A DNA stretch of 64,000 nucleotides from Tubulanus polymorphus. Its lineage: Eukaryota; Nemertea; Palaeonemertea; Tubulaniformes; Tubulanidae. Below are positions 33,837 through 46,032 of this stretch, piece by piece (position 1 is the first letter of the stretch; the number at the start of each line of letters is the position of its first letter). The stretch spans positions 20,868,153 through 20,932,152 of the forward strand of contig NC_134028.1 in the NCBI RefSeq assembly GCF_964204645.1. Direction: 5' to 3'. A program made the position numbers and the translations under genes. The notes under the pieces are model-generated. The model saw only the letters and a list, made by a program, of their open reading frames with translations, did not search any database and was not told the origin of the DNA.

Positions 33837-34809
33837 GAAATTCATTCCAATTCCGGATTACAAACTCTCTACCGGCCGCTTCTTTCAGGTGCCAAAATTA
33901 GGCTCGGGCCTGGTCCGACGTTTTTGGTCGGGCCAAATTTGGCCCGGGCCAAACAGGCTCGGGCCCATTTGGCACCCGTGTGAACAGTTTTTCCGGGCCA
34001 AATTTGACACGGGCCAAAAATGCATGTGTGATCGCGGCTATAGAGACGCATGGCTTACCAAAGAGCGCGCCGATTTTCATGTTCAAATTCATTTCACATT
34101 CAAATTCAAACCCATCCAGTCAATACTAAACAATGCTTAAACCATGGAATCTAAAATGAGTCCATACTTAAACAAAGCGAAGTGACTGAATTCCAGAACC
34201 AGTTTAGATTAACACGCTTAATTTGACTCAGGTCTGGTCCGTCGTTTTTGGTCGGGCAATTAGGCACGGACCATTTTGCAGTTTTTTTTCGCCAGATCTC
34301 TCCACCCCTACACCTTTTAACTTGATTTTTATCATCCGCGTATTTACATTTCGATTTTGTCAGCTTGTGTTAATTTTATACTCCTGTAAAGCACACTGAT
34401 TACAATTTACAGCAGTGTGCTGTATAATGAAATAAGTAATATTGATTATTAATATCAATTTCAAGTTTGAATTTGTAGTTGAAAAATAATTGATTTGATT
34501 AACAATATAATTTGATCTAGACATCCCAGCGTCAATCAATCAAGAAAAAAATTTAACTAGTCAAAGACTCAAGATCAAGTAAAGAAAAAGGAAGATGCAT
34601 TCTAACAACTGATTGCGATGTGAAGACTATATTAGGCTCATTATTAGAACCTACACTACAGCTATTTAACTTTCTAAAAAATGATTCGTCGCAGACCCTC
34701 AAATACCGTGTACATTATCACTCAAATTGCCTAAATATGTCTGGTGTCGTCGCTATAGTATACTACTTATTAAAAACAATGATTACACCAATATAATTAA
34801 TATAAGCTC

Positions 34810-35070
34810 AGGTTTTTAGCGTTTAGTGGTTTGGAAGAACATTGATCCCAAAGGCTATATTTCGAATAACAGACCAGGTCCAGTTTCCTTCGTTTGACAT
34901 TCGGAGGAACATTCCTCCCGAAGGCGATAATTTGAATATCAGAGCTGAAGGTCAAATTCTCCTCGTTTGACCTTGGGAGGAATATTCCTCCCAAAGTCAA
35001 TTGTTAGAATATCGGACAGGTTTCCATCGATTGGGAGGAATATTCCTCCCAAGGTCGATTTTCACAATAG
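34810..35070 (+). repeat. Minisatellite with palindromic core (unit 2, four units)
   Basis: Same repeat as 18835-19020, with one additional unit (about 35005-35060) that also centres on gggaggaatattcctccc. Confidence 0.7.
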
Positions 35071-35570
35071 CGGTCCTCTTAATTGATGACACTCAATGAA
35101 CGAGCGGCTCAGATTTCGATTGTGCGCCTATCGCGCGCTGCGCGTGAATCACTTACGTAATCTTTTCTGTAAATGTGAAGACCTCGGGGGCATTATGTTC
35201 TCTATAGCCCGACATTATCCCACATTCCGGACTGTTAATAGGTCGATTTTACGGCAGAGTCGACATGTTTCACCAATTTTTAACTGTTCATTTATGAATA
35301 TTTGAGGACTTATGAACTAAAAATTAGTTAAATTTTTGATACATTTTGAGAAAGTCACAAAACATTTGAGACTGCGTTAGAAATGATAAATTCCCACGTA
35401 AATTTATGACATAATGCTGCGTTATATTTCACGGTCCAGCAACATCCGGGCACCTAAAGTACGTGATTTACTTATCGACTTGATTATGGTAATATGTGGT
35501 AAGGGAAGAGATAATACGAGCCATGAGACGGGAAAATACACAATATACACAATACAAACCGTGTATGATT

Positions 35571-35846
35571 AATAACGAGAGAAATGCCACAATAAAAACA
35601 GCCAAAAATGAAAAGTTCTATATTAAAATGTTTATATTTCGAGCAACGTTTCGGATAAATGCTAGCGCCATCATCAGGCGTACTGAGAACAAAATGAAAA
35701 AATATTTTTTTCCATTTTGTTCCCAGTACGCCTGATGTTGGCTAATAGCATTTAGCCGAACGTTGATCTAAATATGCATATCATTTTAATATACATGTAG
35801 AACTTTTAATTTCTGGCTGAATTTATAGTGGGATTTCTCTCGTTAA
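35571..35846. mobile_element. Long hairpin element with two hammerhead-like cores
   Basis: Two arms of about 130 bp lie head to head. The left arm starts taacgagagaaatgccacaa and the right arm ends ttatagtgggatttctctcg. Each arm carries a hammerhead-like core: on the minus strand CTGATGA (35677-35671) with GAAAC (35651-35647), and on the plus strand a decayed CTGATGT (35732-35738) with CCGAAC. The centre is aaaatgaaaaaatatttttt. Units 1 and 3 lack the left arm, centre and part of the right arm (junctions near 19467 and 55065), so this is the fuller, probably ancestral form. Confidence 0.6.
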
Positions 35847-35993
35847 GATGTTTTTTATTTCGTTCTGTCAAAGCTACGTGTTCCAGAATATAGTTCTCGA
35901 TTAACCAACTGCTACATTTTATATCTTACATTCCTTTTCTCGGTTTCAGTTTATCCAAGCCTTGCTTTTTCAGAAGAACCCGAGTTTTATATG

Positions 35994-38900
35994 TAGTAGT
36001 AGTTTATTCTTAATCAAAGTGTGTACTACACTTGTATGACAGATAATCAAAATTACAAATCTTAACAAAATAATTTAGTCAAAATTACATCTTGAAAAAA
36101 CAGAAATATTTAGTTGATGGGGTAGCTATATTTACTCGGTTTCGTCGCCTCGAAGCATTCTCCGTCTTCTGAACATTGAAATCAAATATCTTCCAACAGA
36201 TCTAAGTTTTACGATTGAATAACTAGTTAGAAGTTGAATAAATTTTGCCATGCTAGGATGCGTTCTAAAATAACGAAGTAAGAGATTACTTCGAAGCGAG
36301 TCGTATGAGGGACAGGACATGAGAACGTGATATTCGTCCTCAATTTCGTCAGTGGAGCAAGTTGTGCAAGTGCGGTTTTCTCTCGGCGTTAAGGGCCTGG
36401 TCCATCTACCTGTTTCAATCCTAAGATCGTGACTGCCGCATCTAAATTTAGAGATTAGGTTAACTATTTTTGTCTCATTAATGTCAAGGTATCGTTCGTA
36501 TACGAAACTTCCTTTGAAATGTCTATAAAGATTGCACTTAGGGCTACGTTCTAAAGCCGCCCTCCACGACTGAATGTACTGGTCTTTCAACCTTTGTTCG
36601 ACGAGTTTTAAAAAGAACCGATCATTTTGAACTTCTTGCGCTAGCCAATAATTGCCGACACCGAGGCCCAGTTTCAGGTGCGCGGGCTGTTCTGAATATC
36701 ACCATAATGCAGATTGTAAGTTTGGCGTAAAAGTGTGTTCTCCTCTGACCGCAGAATTTTTAACCAAAACTTTGCTGCCGAGATTTGTATATCTATAGAC
36801 AGAGGGAAACAGCCTAGTTCACCGTAGACCATTACATTCGGTGTCGTGGCGCGCACATTGAGTAGGTATTTACAGAATTTGACATGAACGGATTCTATAT
36901 TTCTAACATTTTCAAATGCCCAGATTGGGCTACCATACGTTAATACTGATTCCACTAATGAATCAAAGATATCAAGCTTGGTTTTAGGTGAAATGAGTCT
37001 CGCGTTTAGCAAATACTTCTTGAGTCCAAAGCAAGCTCTTGTACCTTGATCGGCCTGCGACTTGATTGCAGCAGACATTTTGCCGTTATTTGACATAGTA
37101 ATGCCAAGGTACTGACAGGTTGACACCTCTTCCAGTAGGACATTGTTATAAAAACATAAAAGGGGGTTACGGTTATTTCTACGGTACCCAATTTTCATTG
37201 TCTTTGTCTTATCAGAATTCACAGATAGTTTCATCTTTTTACAATAATCATGCAGAATATCAAGCGCACCCTGCAATTCTCCGGGCGATTGGGCTAGAAT
37301 GACGGTATCATCGGCGTAAAGCAAGACATATAGTTTGAATAAATTAAAGTCAATGCCTGGATGGCCATTGTTTATAAAAAATTCTTCCATGTCATTAATA
37401 TAGATATTGAAAAGTACAGGCGAGATACAGTCGCCTTGCCTTACGCCGACGGTGCAGTCAAAAAAGCTAGATATGAACCCATTGTTTTTGACACATGATT
37501 CACTGTTAGCATACATAGATTTAATTATGTTATAAACTTTGCCAGTGATACCAGCTTCCAGGATCTTTTTCCAGAGAATGTCGTGGTTCAAATAATCGAA
37601 GGCCTTAGAAAAATGTACGAATGCCATACACGCATTTTTCATTTTCTTCGTTATACAGTGGTCGATGATTGAAGATAATACAAAGGATTGATTTATAGTA
37701 CCATTATTTGGCCTAAAACCGGCCTGTGCATTATCTAATACTTGGTGTGCCTCTAAGCATTGTATAATGCGTGTATTCAGAATAATTGAAAATATTTTTC
37801 CGAAGCAGCTCAAGACGGTGATACCTCTATAATTGTTTGGGTCGGAAGTCATCCCTTTCTTATGAATGGGTGTAATGCAGCCACTGCTCCAATTTTGTGG
37901 GTAAATACCTGATTGAAGGATGACATTGAAAAAAATGGTCAGCACAGGTGTTAGGGTTTCAGAGGCAGTTATAAGCATTTCTGGTAGGATATTATCAAGA
38001 TCCGGTGATTTGCCTTTTTTTAGATTTCTTATCGCTCTTATAACTTCATCTCTAGTTATGGGGATGTCTAGATCGTGAGGCATATTAATAGCTTCCGTAT
38101 CATTTTCATTAAGCAAAAGATCAGGATCAATATCATCGTTTGATTCAGATTGAATTATTCCGCGAAAAAAAGTTTCGAATTTAGCTAAGTTTGGGCAGTT
38201 CTCATTTTTTTCTGCGTTTCGAGTTTCAAATGACTTTAAAATCTTCCAAAAAGACTTAGTGTCATTCTGAGATAAAGCATTTGTAAGTTTCTTTTTCTCG
38301 TAGCGGAGTTTTGCTTTAGATATTGTCTTTCTATAACGCTTACGTTTGGTTTGTAAGTCTCGTAGATTGTTTAGATTGGGTTGGTTGTGGTAGAGGCGAT
38401 TCGCTTTGCTGAATTTATTCCTGGCTATGGAGCAATTTCTATTAAACTAACGACGTCTTACCCGGCGTCTGATTGGTCCCGCCGCATGGCGAGTATTTCC
38501 GTCATACCAGGACAATAAGAGATCGGTTATATTATCAGTAGCTTCGTTGACGTCATTTGCATTAGGAGATTCTTTATAGATTAAATTATCCATGCAGTGG
38601 GTTAGTTGATTTATGAAATCATCGCTTTGGACGGTTTCTAAGAATCTGTTCTCTGTTAGTTTGTTCCAGGTTATACGCTCCGGTAAGGCATTATACTCTG
38701 GATTACTATATAAAGAACTGTGGTCAGTGTGCCGTGGTTCTAAGCTTTTACCGATAGAAACAAAAACCGTGGCATGATCTGTGAAATGATTTAAATCGGA
38801 GATTTCAAAATCTCGTATAATGCGTAGTGCATCTGAATTTACTAAGCAATAGTCCACCGTACTCTTTCCATTCGGTTGGAAACATGTGGATTTACCCAAA

Positions 38901-39532
38901 TCTTTATCATTAAACGCTCTTCCGTTAAGAATGAAAGATTGGGTACTTTTACATAATTCTAATAGATCGTTCCCATAATTATTGTAAATTTCATCACACG
39001 AGCTTCTTTGTATGCTAAGATTAATATTGTTTTCTAAATATATCGAATTGTTGTTATTGAATAGATTTTCATTAACATCTGTTTCATTAACAATTTCATC
39101 TACAATGAGACCCGATTTATTTGCCGTTCTGGAATTGAAGTCTCCGAGGACAAGTACATTCCCTTCGATTGAGTACGCCAGAATTTCAGTTTCTAATATA
39201 GTCATTGTATCCGCTTGTGCGCGGCTGATATGAACGGGCGATACATAGGCCAAACATATAAAAGTGTCCTCGTTCAGGCGTGAAATCGTCTTATCAAGTT
39301 TAATCCAGAGATAGTCCGCGTTGTCGGATTTTAAAAGTTTTATCCCGGTTTTCAGTTCATTTCGGTAAAAAAGCAGCAGACCACCGGAATTACGTTTCGC
39401 GCGCGATTTTTTCTTTCTTGTCTGTTGAAAATATGAGAATCCATCTGGTGTTTGGAACGCTGTTTCCGCGGAATTCCATGTTTCTGATATCAGCACGATA
39501 TCATTATTATTGAATAAGTTAAGAACGTCGGG
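35994..39532 (-). mobile_element. 5'-truncated LINE insertion, unit 2 only
   Basis: It interrupts sequence that is continuous in units 1 and 3 (gagttttatatgacaacatg). A 6 bp word, tatatg, flanks it at 35988-35993 and 39533-39538, a likely target-site duplication. The 3' end on the minus strand is gaataaactactacta, a short CTA-type tail. The 5' end falls inside the endonuclease region, the usual result of incomplete target-primed reverse transcription. It arrived after the unit duplicated. Confidence 0.88.
36132..39532 (-). pseudogene. LINE endonuclease-reverse transcriptase ORF, inactivated
   Basis: The frame runs from the truncation point, near PDVLNLFNNNDIVLISETW, through an APE-type endonuclease (LGDFNSR, STVDYCLVN, SDLNHFTDH) to reverse transcriptase (GFRPNNGT, FVHFSKAFDYL, LLYADDTVIL), then a C-terminal CTTC...EYHVLMSCPSY knuckle. 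There are two lesions. A single in-frame TAG (38449-38447) lies between the endonuclease and polymerase, with 110 open codons after it in the same frame. A frameshift near 36680 precedes the last part (36590-36132). The open frame extends rightwards to 39640, but its first 36 codons are antisense host sequence. It belongs to the CR1/L2/jockey-like non-LTR group; clade not resolved. Confidence 0.85.
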
Positions 39533-39736
39533 TATATGACAACATGGTGTATCGATTGTCACATTGTACAACAGTTGCAATTTATTTCTGAAACAAACAA
39601 CTGAATAAACTGAAAGTCGACCTTGACACAAATTATCCATTCATTCGATGTAGATTGAACTCTCGCTTTTCGACATGTCGATTTATATCACACTTATACT
39701 CGATATACACTTTGTAACGAAAAAGCTTTAATAAAC

Positions 39737-39749
39737 TTTATATATATAA
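39737..39749. repeat. (TA)n tract, contracted (unit 2)
   Basis: Only about six TA repeats here, against about 94 in unit 1 and 80 in unit 3 at the same site. Confidence 0.85.
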
Positions 39750-40180
39750 ACTTTATTGTCAAAGAAGAATACTTTTATGACAAGTACATAATTGTACAAT
39801 ATTTGTACAACGATGACGGATAACCGCATACAAGGATAATGTGGATATTAGTACGGATAGTAGAAAGAGTACAGGAAATAATAGATAACATTGTATCTTT
39901 AGAGTTATAAATTAACAGACTCCCGTTTGACTTTAACTCTATACAAGTACTGGTGGAGGATGTTCATGTTACATGATTTACTTAAACATTTTACACATTT
40001 GGAAGTGTTAGGATTACTGCGTATGTTTTTCTCGGAATGAATCTCTCCCGTTCTTCTCTGTAGAAAGGGCAGATTAAGAGTGCATGAAATTCGTCTTCTA
40101 CTACATTCATGCTACAAAACTGACAATAAATTACGCCCGTATATGGATGTGATAATTAATGACTGTATATACGCAGCCGA
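39750..40180 (-). pseudogene. LINE 3' fragment (unit 2)
   Basis: Counterpart of 20103-20530, with the same zinc-knuckle-like C-terminal codons and an aataaag end. Confidence 0.62.
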
Positions 40181-40366
40181 GCTACTAAATTCACGACGTT
40201 AGATGATAAAAAATCATATCATTAATGAGATATTTTATACATACCCCTAATCAGATACACAGTGAACGTTCGTTCTATCCTATCGTCATAACTAATCGGA
40301 TTCGTTTTTGAAAGGTGTCGTGGATAGTACAGTTCTACTGCAGCTTGGTCGCTCACAGGTCGTGGG

Positions 40367-41442
40367 ATGCTCGTCGAAAACATTACTAACACGGGCCGAA
40401 CACCGACAACACCGCAACTCAACGTGTGCCAGAGAATTAAAACTCTCCCTGTTCTATGGATTAACAAACTCAATGTTTCTGTATATTTAGGCTGGTATCT
40501 ACCGGCATCTATACTGGGTTTGATATTCAACGCATTCACGTTATTAGTTCTAAAACGGTTTAAATCTGATAACTATTTTCTCATCAAAATTCTCGCTCTA
40601 AACGATCTTTTCTTTATGATTGCTACATTCATTCTTTATCCGCTGAGAACTGCGTACGTTTTCGTCGTTTTGGGAGATATTGTATTTCGCAAGAACGATT
40701 GGAATTTTGGTTGGATCTTCATCTCAGTCGCTTTGCCATTTTTTTATATATGATGACGCGTAACTGGTGCACTGTACTGCTCAGTCTAGAGCGGTTAATC
40801 GTCGTTTTATTTCCAATTAAATCTCGTAACTTTCCCAAGAAGTTAATTTCACAATGCGCAATGGTGTTTATTTCACTTTTAAGTTTTTTTGGCCATTTTA
40901 TTCGTTTCATTCCTAACCAACAACTTGGATTTATGGATTGCCCGGTTGAGTGGCCATATGTGACAATACGTATTAAGTATTATGACTACCCCGAGTGGTT
41001 TAAACAATACAGATGGCGATCTGCAATTTCTAGGGTCTATCTCTTCATGTATCTTACTGTTATAATCCCAATATGTGTTTTAGTCGTTATCAATGTTATT
41101 CTTATTTCGGCAATATTTTTGGATCGGCTTAATCGACGTTCAGAGCTCGGTGTAACAGATGAAACGTCTAGAAGGGAAATAAGGGTTTTAAGAATGGTTT
41201 TATCAGTAGTTTTGTTGTTCATCTTCTGTGAAGGTTTTGGATTCATTGATCGTTTAATGAATTTAAACCGTATCCCCGCCATTCCGGGTATGAGCCTGAT
41301 AGCGCTGGGATTTTCAATCATCGATTCGTCCGTAAATTTCATCGTGTATTGCGCGACGGATGAAAGATTTAGAAAAGTAGCTTTTGATATTTTAGGCAAC
41401 ATTTGCCGCGAACGACGGGTACCGATAAAAGAAAAAGGATAA
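40367..41442 (+). pseudogene. GPCR C, frameshifted copy (unit 2)
   Basis: A 4-base deletion (ttca, relative to the other copies) near 40752 turns TATATTTCAGATG into TATATGATG. This gives an immediate TGA after residue 128, in the middle of TM3. The remainder is open in the shifted frame to 41442. An internal ATG could start a 3' product, but without TM1-2 it would not be a receptor. Confidence 0.9.
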
Positions 41443-41670
41443 AAATGCCGAATATGGAGCGATGTTAGAATTATAGTAAAAATACCCCCCATAGCATACG
41501 TCATTATGCGACTGACCAAATAAGACCATACCGCTTGCCCATTGCGTTTAACACGCACAAGACGTGTAAACTCATGAGACATAGTTGTTTTGTTCATTAC
41601 AATCTTGGAGGTTGATATGCCAAAGGGGAAATGATTATACCTAAGGGGTTGTCCTTATTTGATTTTGTTC

Positions 41671-41720
41671 TCAGTACGCCTGATGATGGCTAACAGTTGT
41701 TAGCCGAAACGCCGCTCCTC
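41671..41720 (+). ncRNA. Hammerhead-like motif, probably inactive (unit 2)
   Basis: CTGATGA (41680-41686), a perfect seven-pair stem II ggctaac...gttagcc, and GAAAC (41706-41710). The cleavage triplet reads GCC instead of GTC, which should abolish cleavage. Confidence 0.4.
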
Positions 41721-42064
41721 AAATATAATCATTCTGGTATAGAATTTTTCAATCTTGGCTTCGTTATTGTGGGATTTCTCTCGTCATACTATGCCTTTAC
41801 ATGTCACTTGTTGACAGGCGTCCGCAAATTTTTTCAATTTGAACCAGTTTTCATTTTCCAAAGAACTAATTTGAAACCTGTTGCAATAGCATTATGCAAT
41901 AATTTCCAACAAATATCTGCTCTTTATCGTTTGTCAATATATATATATTTATTATAAACCTCGTTCACAATATCCGGCCAGTGCAAAACCATCATTTTCT
42001 GTTCGCCCCCAATCGATGTTTTTTATGGAGATGTTTGAACAATAGAATTGTATATAAATGTGAG

Positions 42065-42780
42065 GTGTTAAAATATGTATAATAATAATAATGATAATAA
42101 TAAGTGTCTTATATAGCGCTAAATACAGCTCACGAAAAAAAAGCCGCTCAGAGCGCTTCACATAAAAGCCTCATTAAAGAGGAAATGTTTAAGTTGCCTC
42201 TTGAAGATTTCCAAAGATTTTATAGACCGGAGGTCTCCAGGAAGCTGATTCCATAAGGGCGGGCCATCGATGGAAAAGGCTCGAGAACCGAAAGACTTTC
42301 TATTGTATCTATGATGATATGATGATATGATTTATTTTCAAGTAAAGTTTTTACAAAATTAATGAATCTAGGGACTGTCAGTGAGATAAAGACAGAAGAA
42401 CGGAGAGGACGGCAAGGGGCATGAATATGAATGAGGTCACAGAGATGTTTAGGAGCCAAATTATGTATGCACTGGATGATGAAAATGAGAACTTGGAACT
42501 TGATTCTTTGTTCAATGGGTAACGTAAATGTAATTCCATAAGGACACAGGTTTGATTGATTTATATTTTCTGGTTTTACTAACTAGACGGGCTGCTGTGT
42601 TTCGTACTCGCTGGAGAGGTTTCGTTGAGGATTTTGGTAATTCAGCGTGAACAGAGTTACAAAAGTCAAGACGGGTTGCGATGAGTGCCTGCACATAAAT
42701 TCTTGTGGCATCAACAGATAGATATTGACGGATTTTACTAATGTTGAGAATGTAAAAAATTAGCAGACTTCACACAACTT
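42065..42780 (-). pseudogene. 5'-truncated LINE, polymerase C-terminus (unit 2)
   Basis: Counterpart of 22440-23150. A small insertion (gtaacgtaaatg against gtaaccaatg, near 42522) gives an extra frame change. Confidence 0.72.
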
Positions 42781-43409
42781 GAAATGTGGTCTCTTAAGTG
42801 TATTAGTAAATATTGCTATGTATCAAATTGGACATAGATTTCTGGTAGATCACCACGATTTACATTTCCGTCAGATAGAATTAGCTTCCAATGATGCGGT
42901 ATCGAATCGCGTCCATATTAGTGTGCGTTGTAATCCATTTTCAGGGGTATTTCGTCATAGTAGTTTGTAATTGCCGCGATAATCATCGAATGGGTGTTGC
43001 AGATCCGTGATGTATGTATTCTGTGGAATCGGTTTCGTCCAGTTCCGACACGCCGATCAGCGCACGTGGGAGGTAGCTGCTTGTAAAAATTACAATACAC
43101 AAATTGCAAATGCTGTCAAAATAGAATATTGTGTAAAAGTTATTTTCAAATATGTGATATAATCACAAATATAAAATATGCGACTGGTTTGAATTTTAGT
43201 TCAGCCATTACTGAGAAATTCGACTTTTAAATCGGCAATTTCAGCACGTGCTTACTGTTATTGTTAATCTTAGCATTTCACCTCGTTAAGAAATCGTGGA
43301 AAATACAATTTTGATAGCAGTATATATATATTTGTTTCAAGCCCATACAGATTCTTCCCTTAAAGAGAAAATGTTTTCCCCTTTAATCACTTTATAATCT
43401 ATTTTACAG

Positions 43410-43737
43410 ATACCGCGCCGTGGGAATTGCTTCGGCGTTTGCCCGAGTTGGTTCGATGACAGCACCATTCGTCGCTCATTTGGTTGGTTTCATCTAGGAA
43501 ATGTCACTTGTCACTTGACATTTCAATATTACGATTGAATTGTTTCAGGCTCAATTTATATCTTGGTTGCCAGGCGTGATTCTCGGGTGTATTGGACTGG
43601 TAACCGCTTTGTTGATGTTACCCTTACCGGAAACTAGAGGTGTACCGATGCCTCAAACTATCACTGATATCGACCGACCTAGAAACGACTCGATAAACCG
43701 GACTGTAGATGAAAATCATCTGGAACAAATTAGTTAA
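43410..43737 (+). pseudogene. Orphan last two SLC22 exons (unit 2)
   Basis: Exons 43410-43482 and 43549-43737. One change (accgcgccg) gives Ala for Thr near the start of the first exon. Again there are no upstream SLC22 exons in the unit. Confidence 0.75.
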
Positions 43738-44569
43738 TTTTTACCTCAGGTTAACAACAATGAGGACTCTACGTTCGACTGTGGCAATCGAGGATTCCAC
43801 TTATGGCAAGCGACGATCCACTAGGTTCGCTAGTGTGCATTCAGACAACGACTCCCGGATTTCTTCTCATATTCAATTAAAGTCTATCCATAATTTCTCA
43901 AATTCTTTGAATGGTGATCAGTAAAATCCACCTTAAATATGAAACTTAAGATCATTTAAGTTTATCAAGACGAGTGATTTGCCAAATTTCTGACGGGGGA
44001 GGCTAAAAATCTAGATGAAAGTTCATTGAAAATGAACTGGATTTTGACGGGGTTGTCGCACTGTTACGCACACCATCTAGCGCGATAGCTGGTGGCACGA
44101 AGTCCTCATAGATCCATATTTGGAATCATTACTTTATTTTACTTGGTTTATCGTCATAATTACAACATATACAATGGAATATTCAATTTTGATCCCAAAT
44201 ACATGTAGCCATATACAAAAAAAAATATGCGTTAATACAATTTCACTCCTTTACACCATGGACTCAACAACGATCGTTATGGAACTGTAGATGTGTCAAA
44301 TAGGTATATAAGGTTTAGTAGGTAGGAGGTAGATTGATTGAGTTATGAATTTTTTATTCTTACTAGCGATAAATGACAACTATTAGGATTTTCTTAAAGG
44401 GACAGGATATTCTAAAAAATGACTTATTTCATCCTATCTATGGAAATTACAGACAGTCCTACGCATATGTCTGATATATGTAGAACTGAATTTAATGTCA
44501 ATTTTTGTAGAATTCTATAACTAACTAAATTAAGCATTTAAGAATCACATCCTCAATACATTCCTCAAC

Positions 44570-44785
44570 AATACTGTTTTCCTTCTTCATAAACAACATG
44601 GAAGAATGTGTGAGCAGGTATAACATGAGGTAATCGAACTCGAAATCATACTACTTTTATACGCGGACGATACACGGTGATTATAGTAGAATCACCAGAT
44701 GAAATTCGAAAGAATAGCAACCAAGTTCTATAAGATCTCTAATGGGCGTCGAGCAATAGACACCAAAATATTTTGTATATAGAGA
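44570..44785 (+). pseudogene. LINE reverse-transcriptase relic with YADD box (unit 3)
   Basis: Counterpart of 8970-9180; YADD codons at 44660-44671. Confidence 0.7.
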
Positions 44786-45063
44786 TGGGGGATCAGTATG
44801 TAGAATTAGTACCCACTTTCAAATAGTCAAATATGCTGGTCCCAAATCGTTTAGAGCAGATATAATAAATTCACACGTAAAATACACAACATAACGCTGA
44901 TGGATATTTCACGGTCCAGCAATGGTTATCTAGGCATCTGAAGTCAGCGATTTACTTAATTGACTAACGGCAATGTATGGTAAACCAAAAAACAAGCCTT
45001 TTAGAATCACCAGATTCAGATGTTCATGCTGTGCACGTTTGTACATCGTGATCGGTCGGCGCA

Positions 45064-46032
45064 ATGGCTGCAACTTCCATTCTTCAGAACCTCACAAATC
45101 CCACTAATATTTACACAGGCCTCGTACTGGCTGCAACTACGATAAACGGAACCTATCTGTGGTGTTACCTCGTATTCGCCAGTCTTTGTTTAATTCTCGG
45201 ATTCATCGGCAATTTCCTGATTGTAATAGTTATGATGCAACGTAAACTGTGGCGACGTTCTTTAAGTCGTATGTTCGTTCAACTAGCCGTCTGCGACACT
45301 TTGGTTCTCATCTGTTATTCGATAAAATATATCAACGTTATATCGTATACTTTTTACTGGAGGGAATTATTGGTCAAACCATTAACGCGAGTTCAATGTA
45401 TATGTTTTGAGTATATCATATCATTGTGCCTATCGAGCAGTCCGTGGACGCTGGTCCTCGTAGCAACCGAGCGAATGTGTGTGGTTTGCTTTCCGTTTAG
45501 AGGTCCTCGTTTCTGGAGCCCGAATACTGCTTCTATACTCTGTTCCTCCGTAATCTGCTTCGTAGCCCTGGGTCATAGCTATTTATTTGTAACTATCGAT
45601 ATTAGTGGCAACGGTTGTATCATCAAAAATGTTCTCACATTTACCAAGCCTTTGTTAACGTCTATTATTTTCTCTGTCGGCCCGTTTATTTCGTTAGCGA
45701 TCATGTCCACAATAACTTCGATCACTTTATTCAGAAAAAAGGCCAACTCAGAAACAACCCGAGCATCGAAATACTCAAACCAGGTAACCGTGTTAGTTCT
45801 GTTACTGTGCGCCTTCTTCATGGTTACAACATTCCCAACAGTTATTATGAGCCCTTTTCTCAGTACTAATTCGGAATTGAAAAATATCTTCGCTGCCCTA
45901 ATTGATATCTTAGCGATAAACTATTCGTTTAATCTCTACTTGTATCTGGTGACGGGAAAAGAAATCAGAAACGAATTGCGGAATTTGATTTTCGAAAAGA
46001 GACGCGATATATCACTGTATGTCAAACCTTAA
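45064..46032 (+). CDS. GPCR A (unit 3)
   Basis: Full-length 322 residues. Private changes are F67L in loop 1 and G99W in extracellular loop 1; otherwise as in unit 4. All core motifs are present. Confidence 0.87.
   Translation: MAATSILQNLTNPTNIYTGLVLAATTINGTYLWCYLVFASLCLILGFIGNFLIVIVMMQRKLWRRSLSRMFVQLAVCDTLVLICYSIKYINVISYTFYWRELLVKPLTRVQCICFEYIISLCLSSSPWTLVLVATERMCVVCFPFRGPRFWSPNTASILCSSVICFVALGHSYLFVTIDISGNGCIIKNVLTFTKPLLTSIIFSVGPFISLAIMSTITSITLFRKKANSETTRASKYSNQVTVLVLLLCAFFMVTTFPTVIMSPFLSTNSELKNIFAALIDILAINYSFNLYLYLVTGKEIRNELRNLIFEKRRDISLYVKP

Larger units (their letters stand above)
24282..43920 (+). repeat. Tandem cassette, unit 2
   Basis: The longest unit, enlarged by a 3.5 kb LINE (35994-39532) and a fuller hairpin element (35571-35846), but with only a few TA repeats near 39740. 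GPCR B and GPCR C are both broken here; GPCR A and the BMPER-like gene are open. It is the most divergent of the complete units. Confidence 0.93.

Noticed and set aside
39533-39640. N-terminal 36 codons of the LINE endonuclease open frame
   Set aside because: They lie outside the element and are antisense to host sequence also present in units 1 and 3, so the join is accidental.
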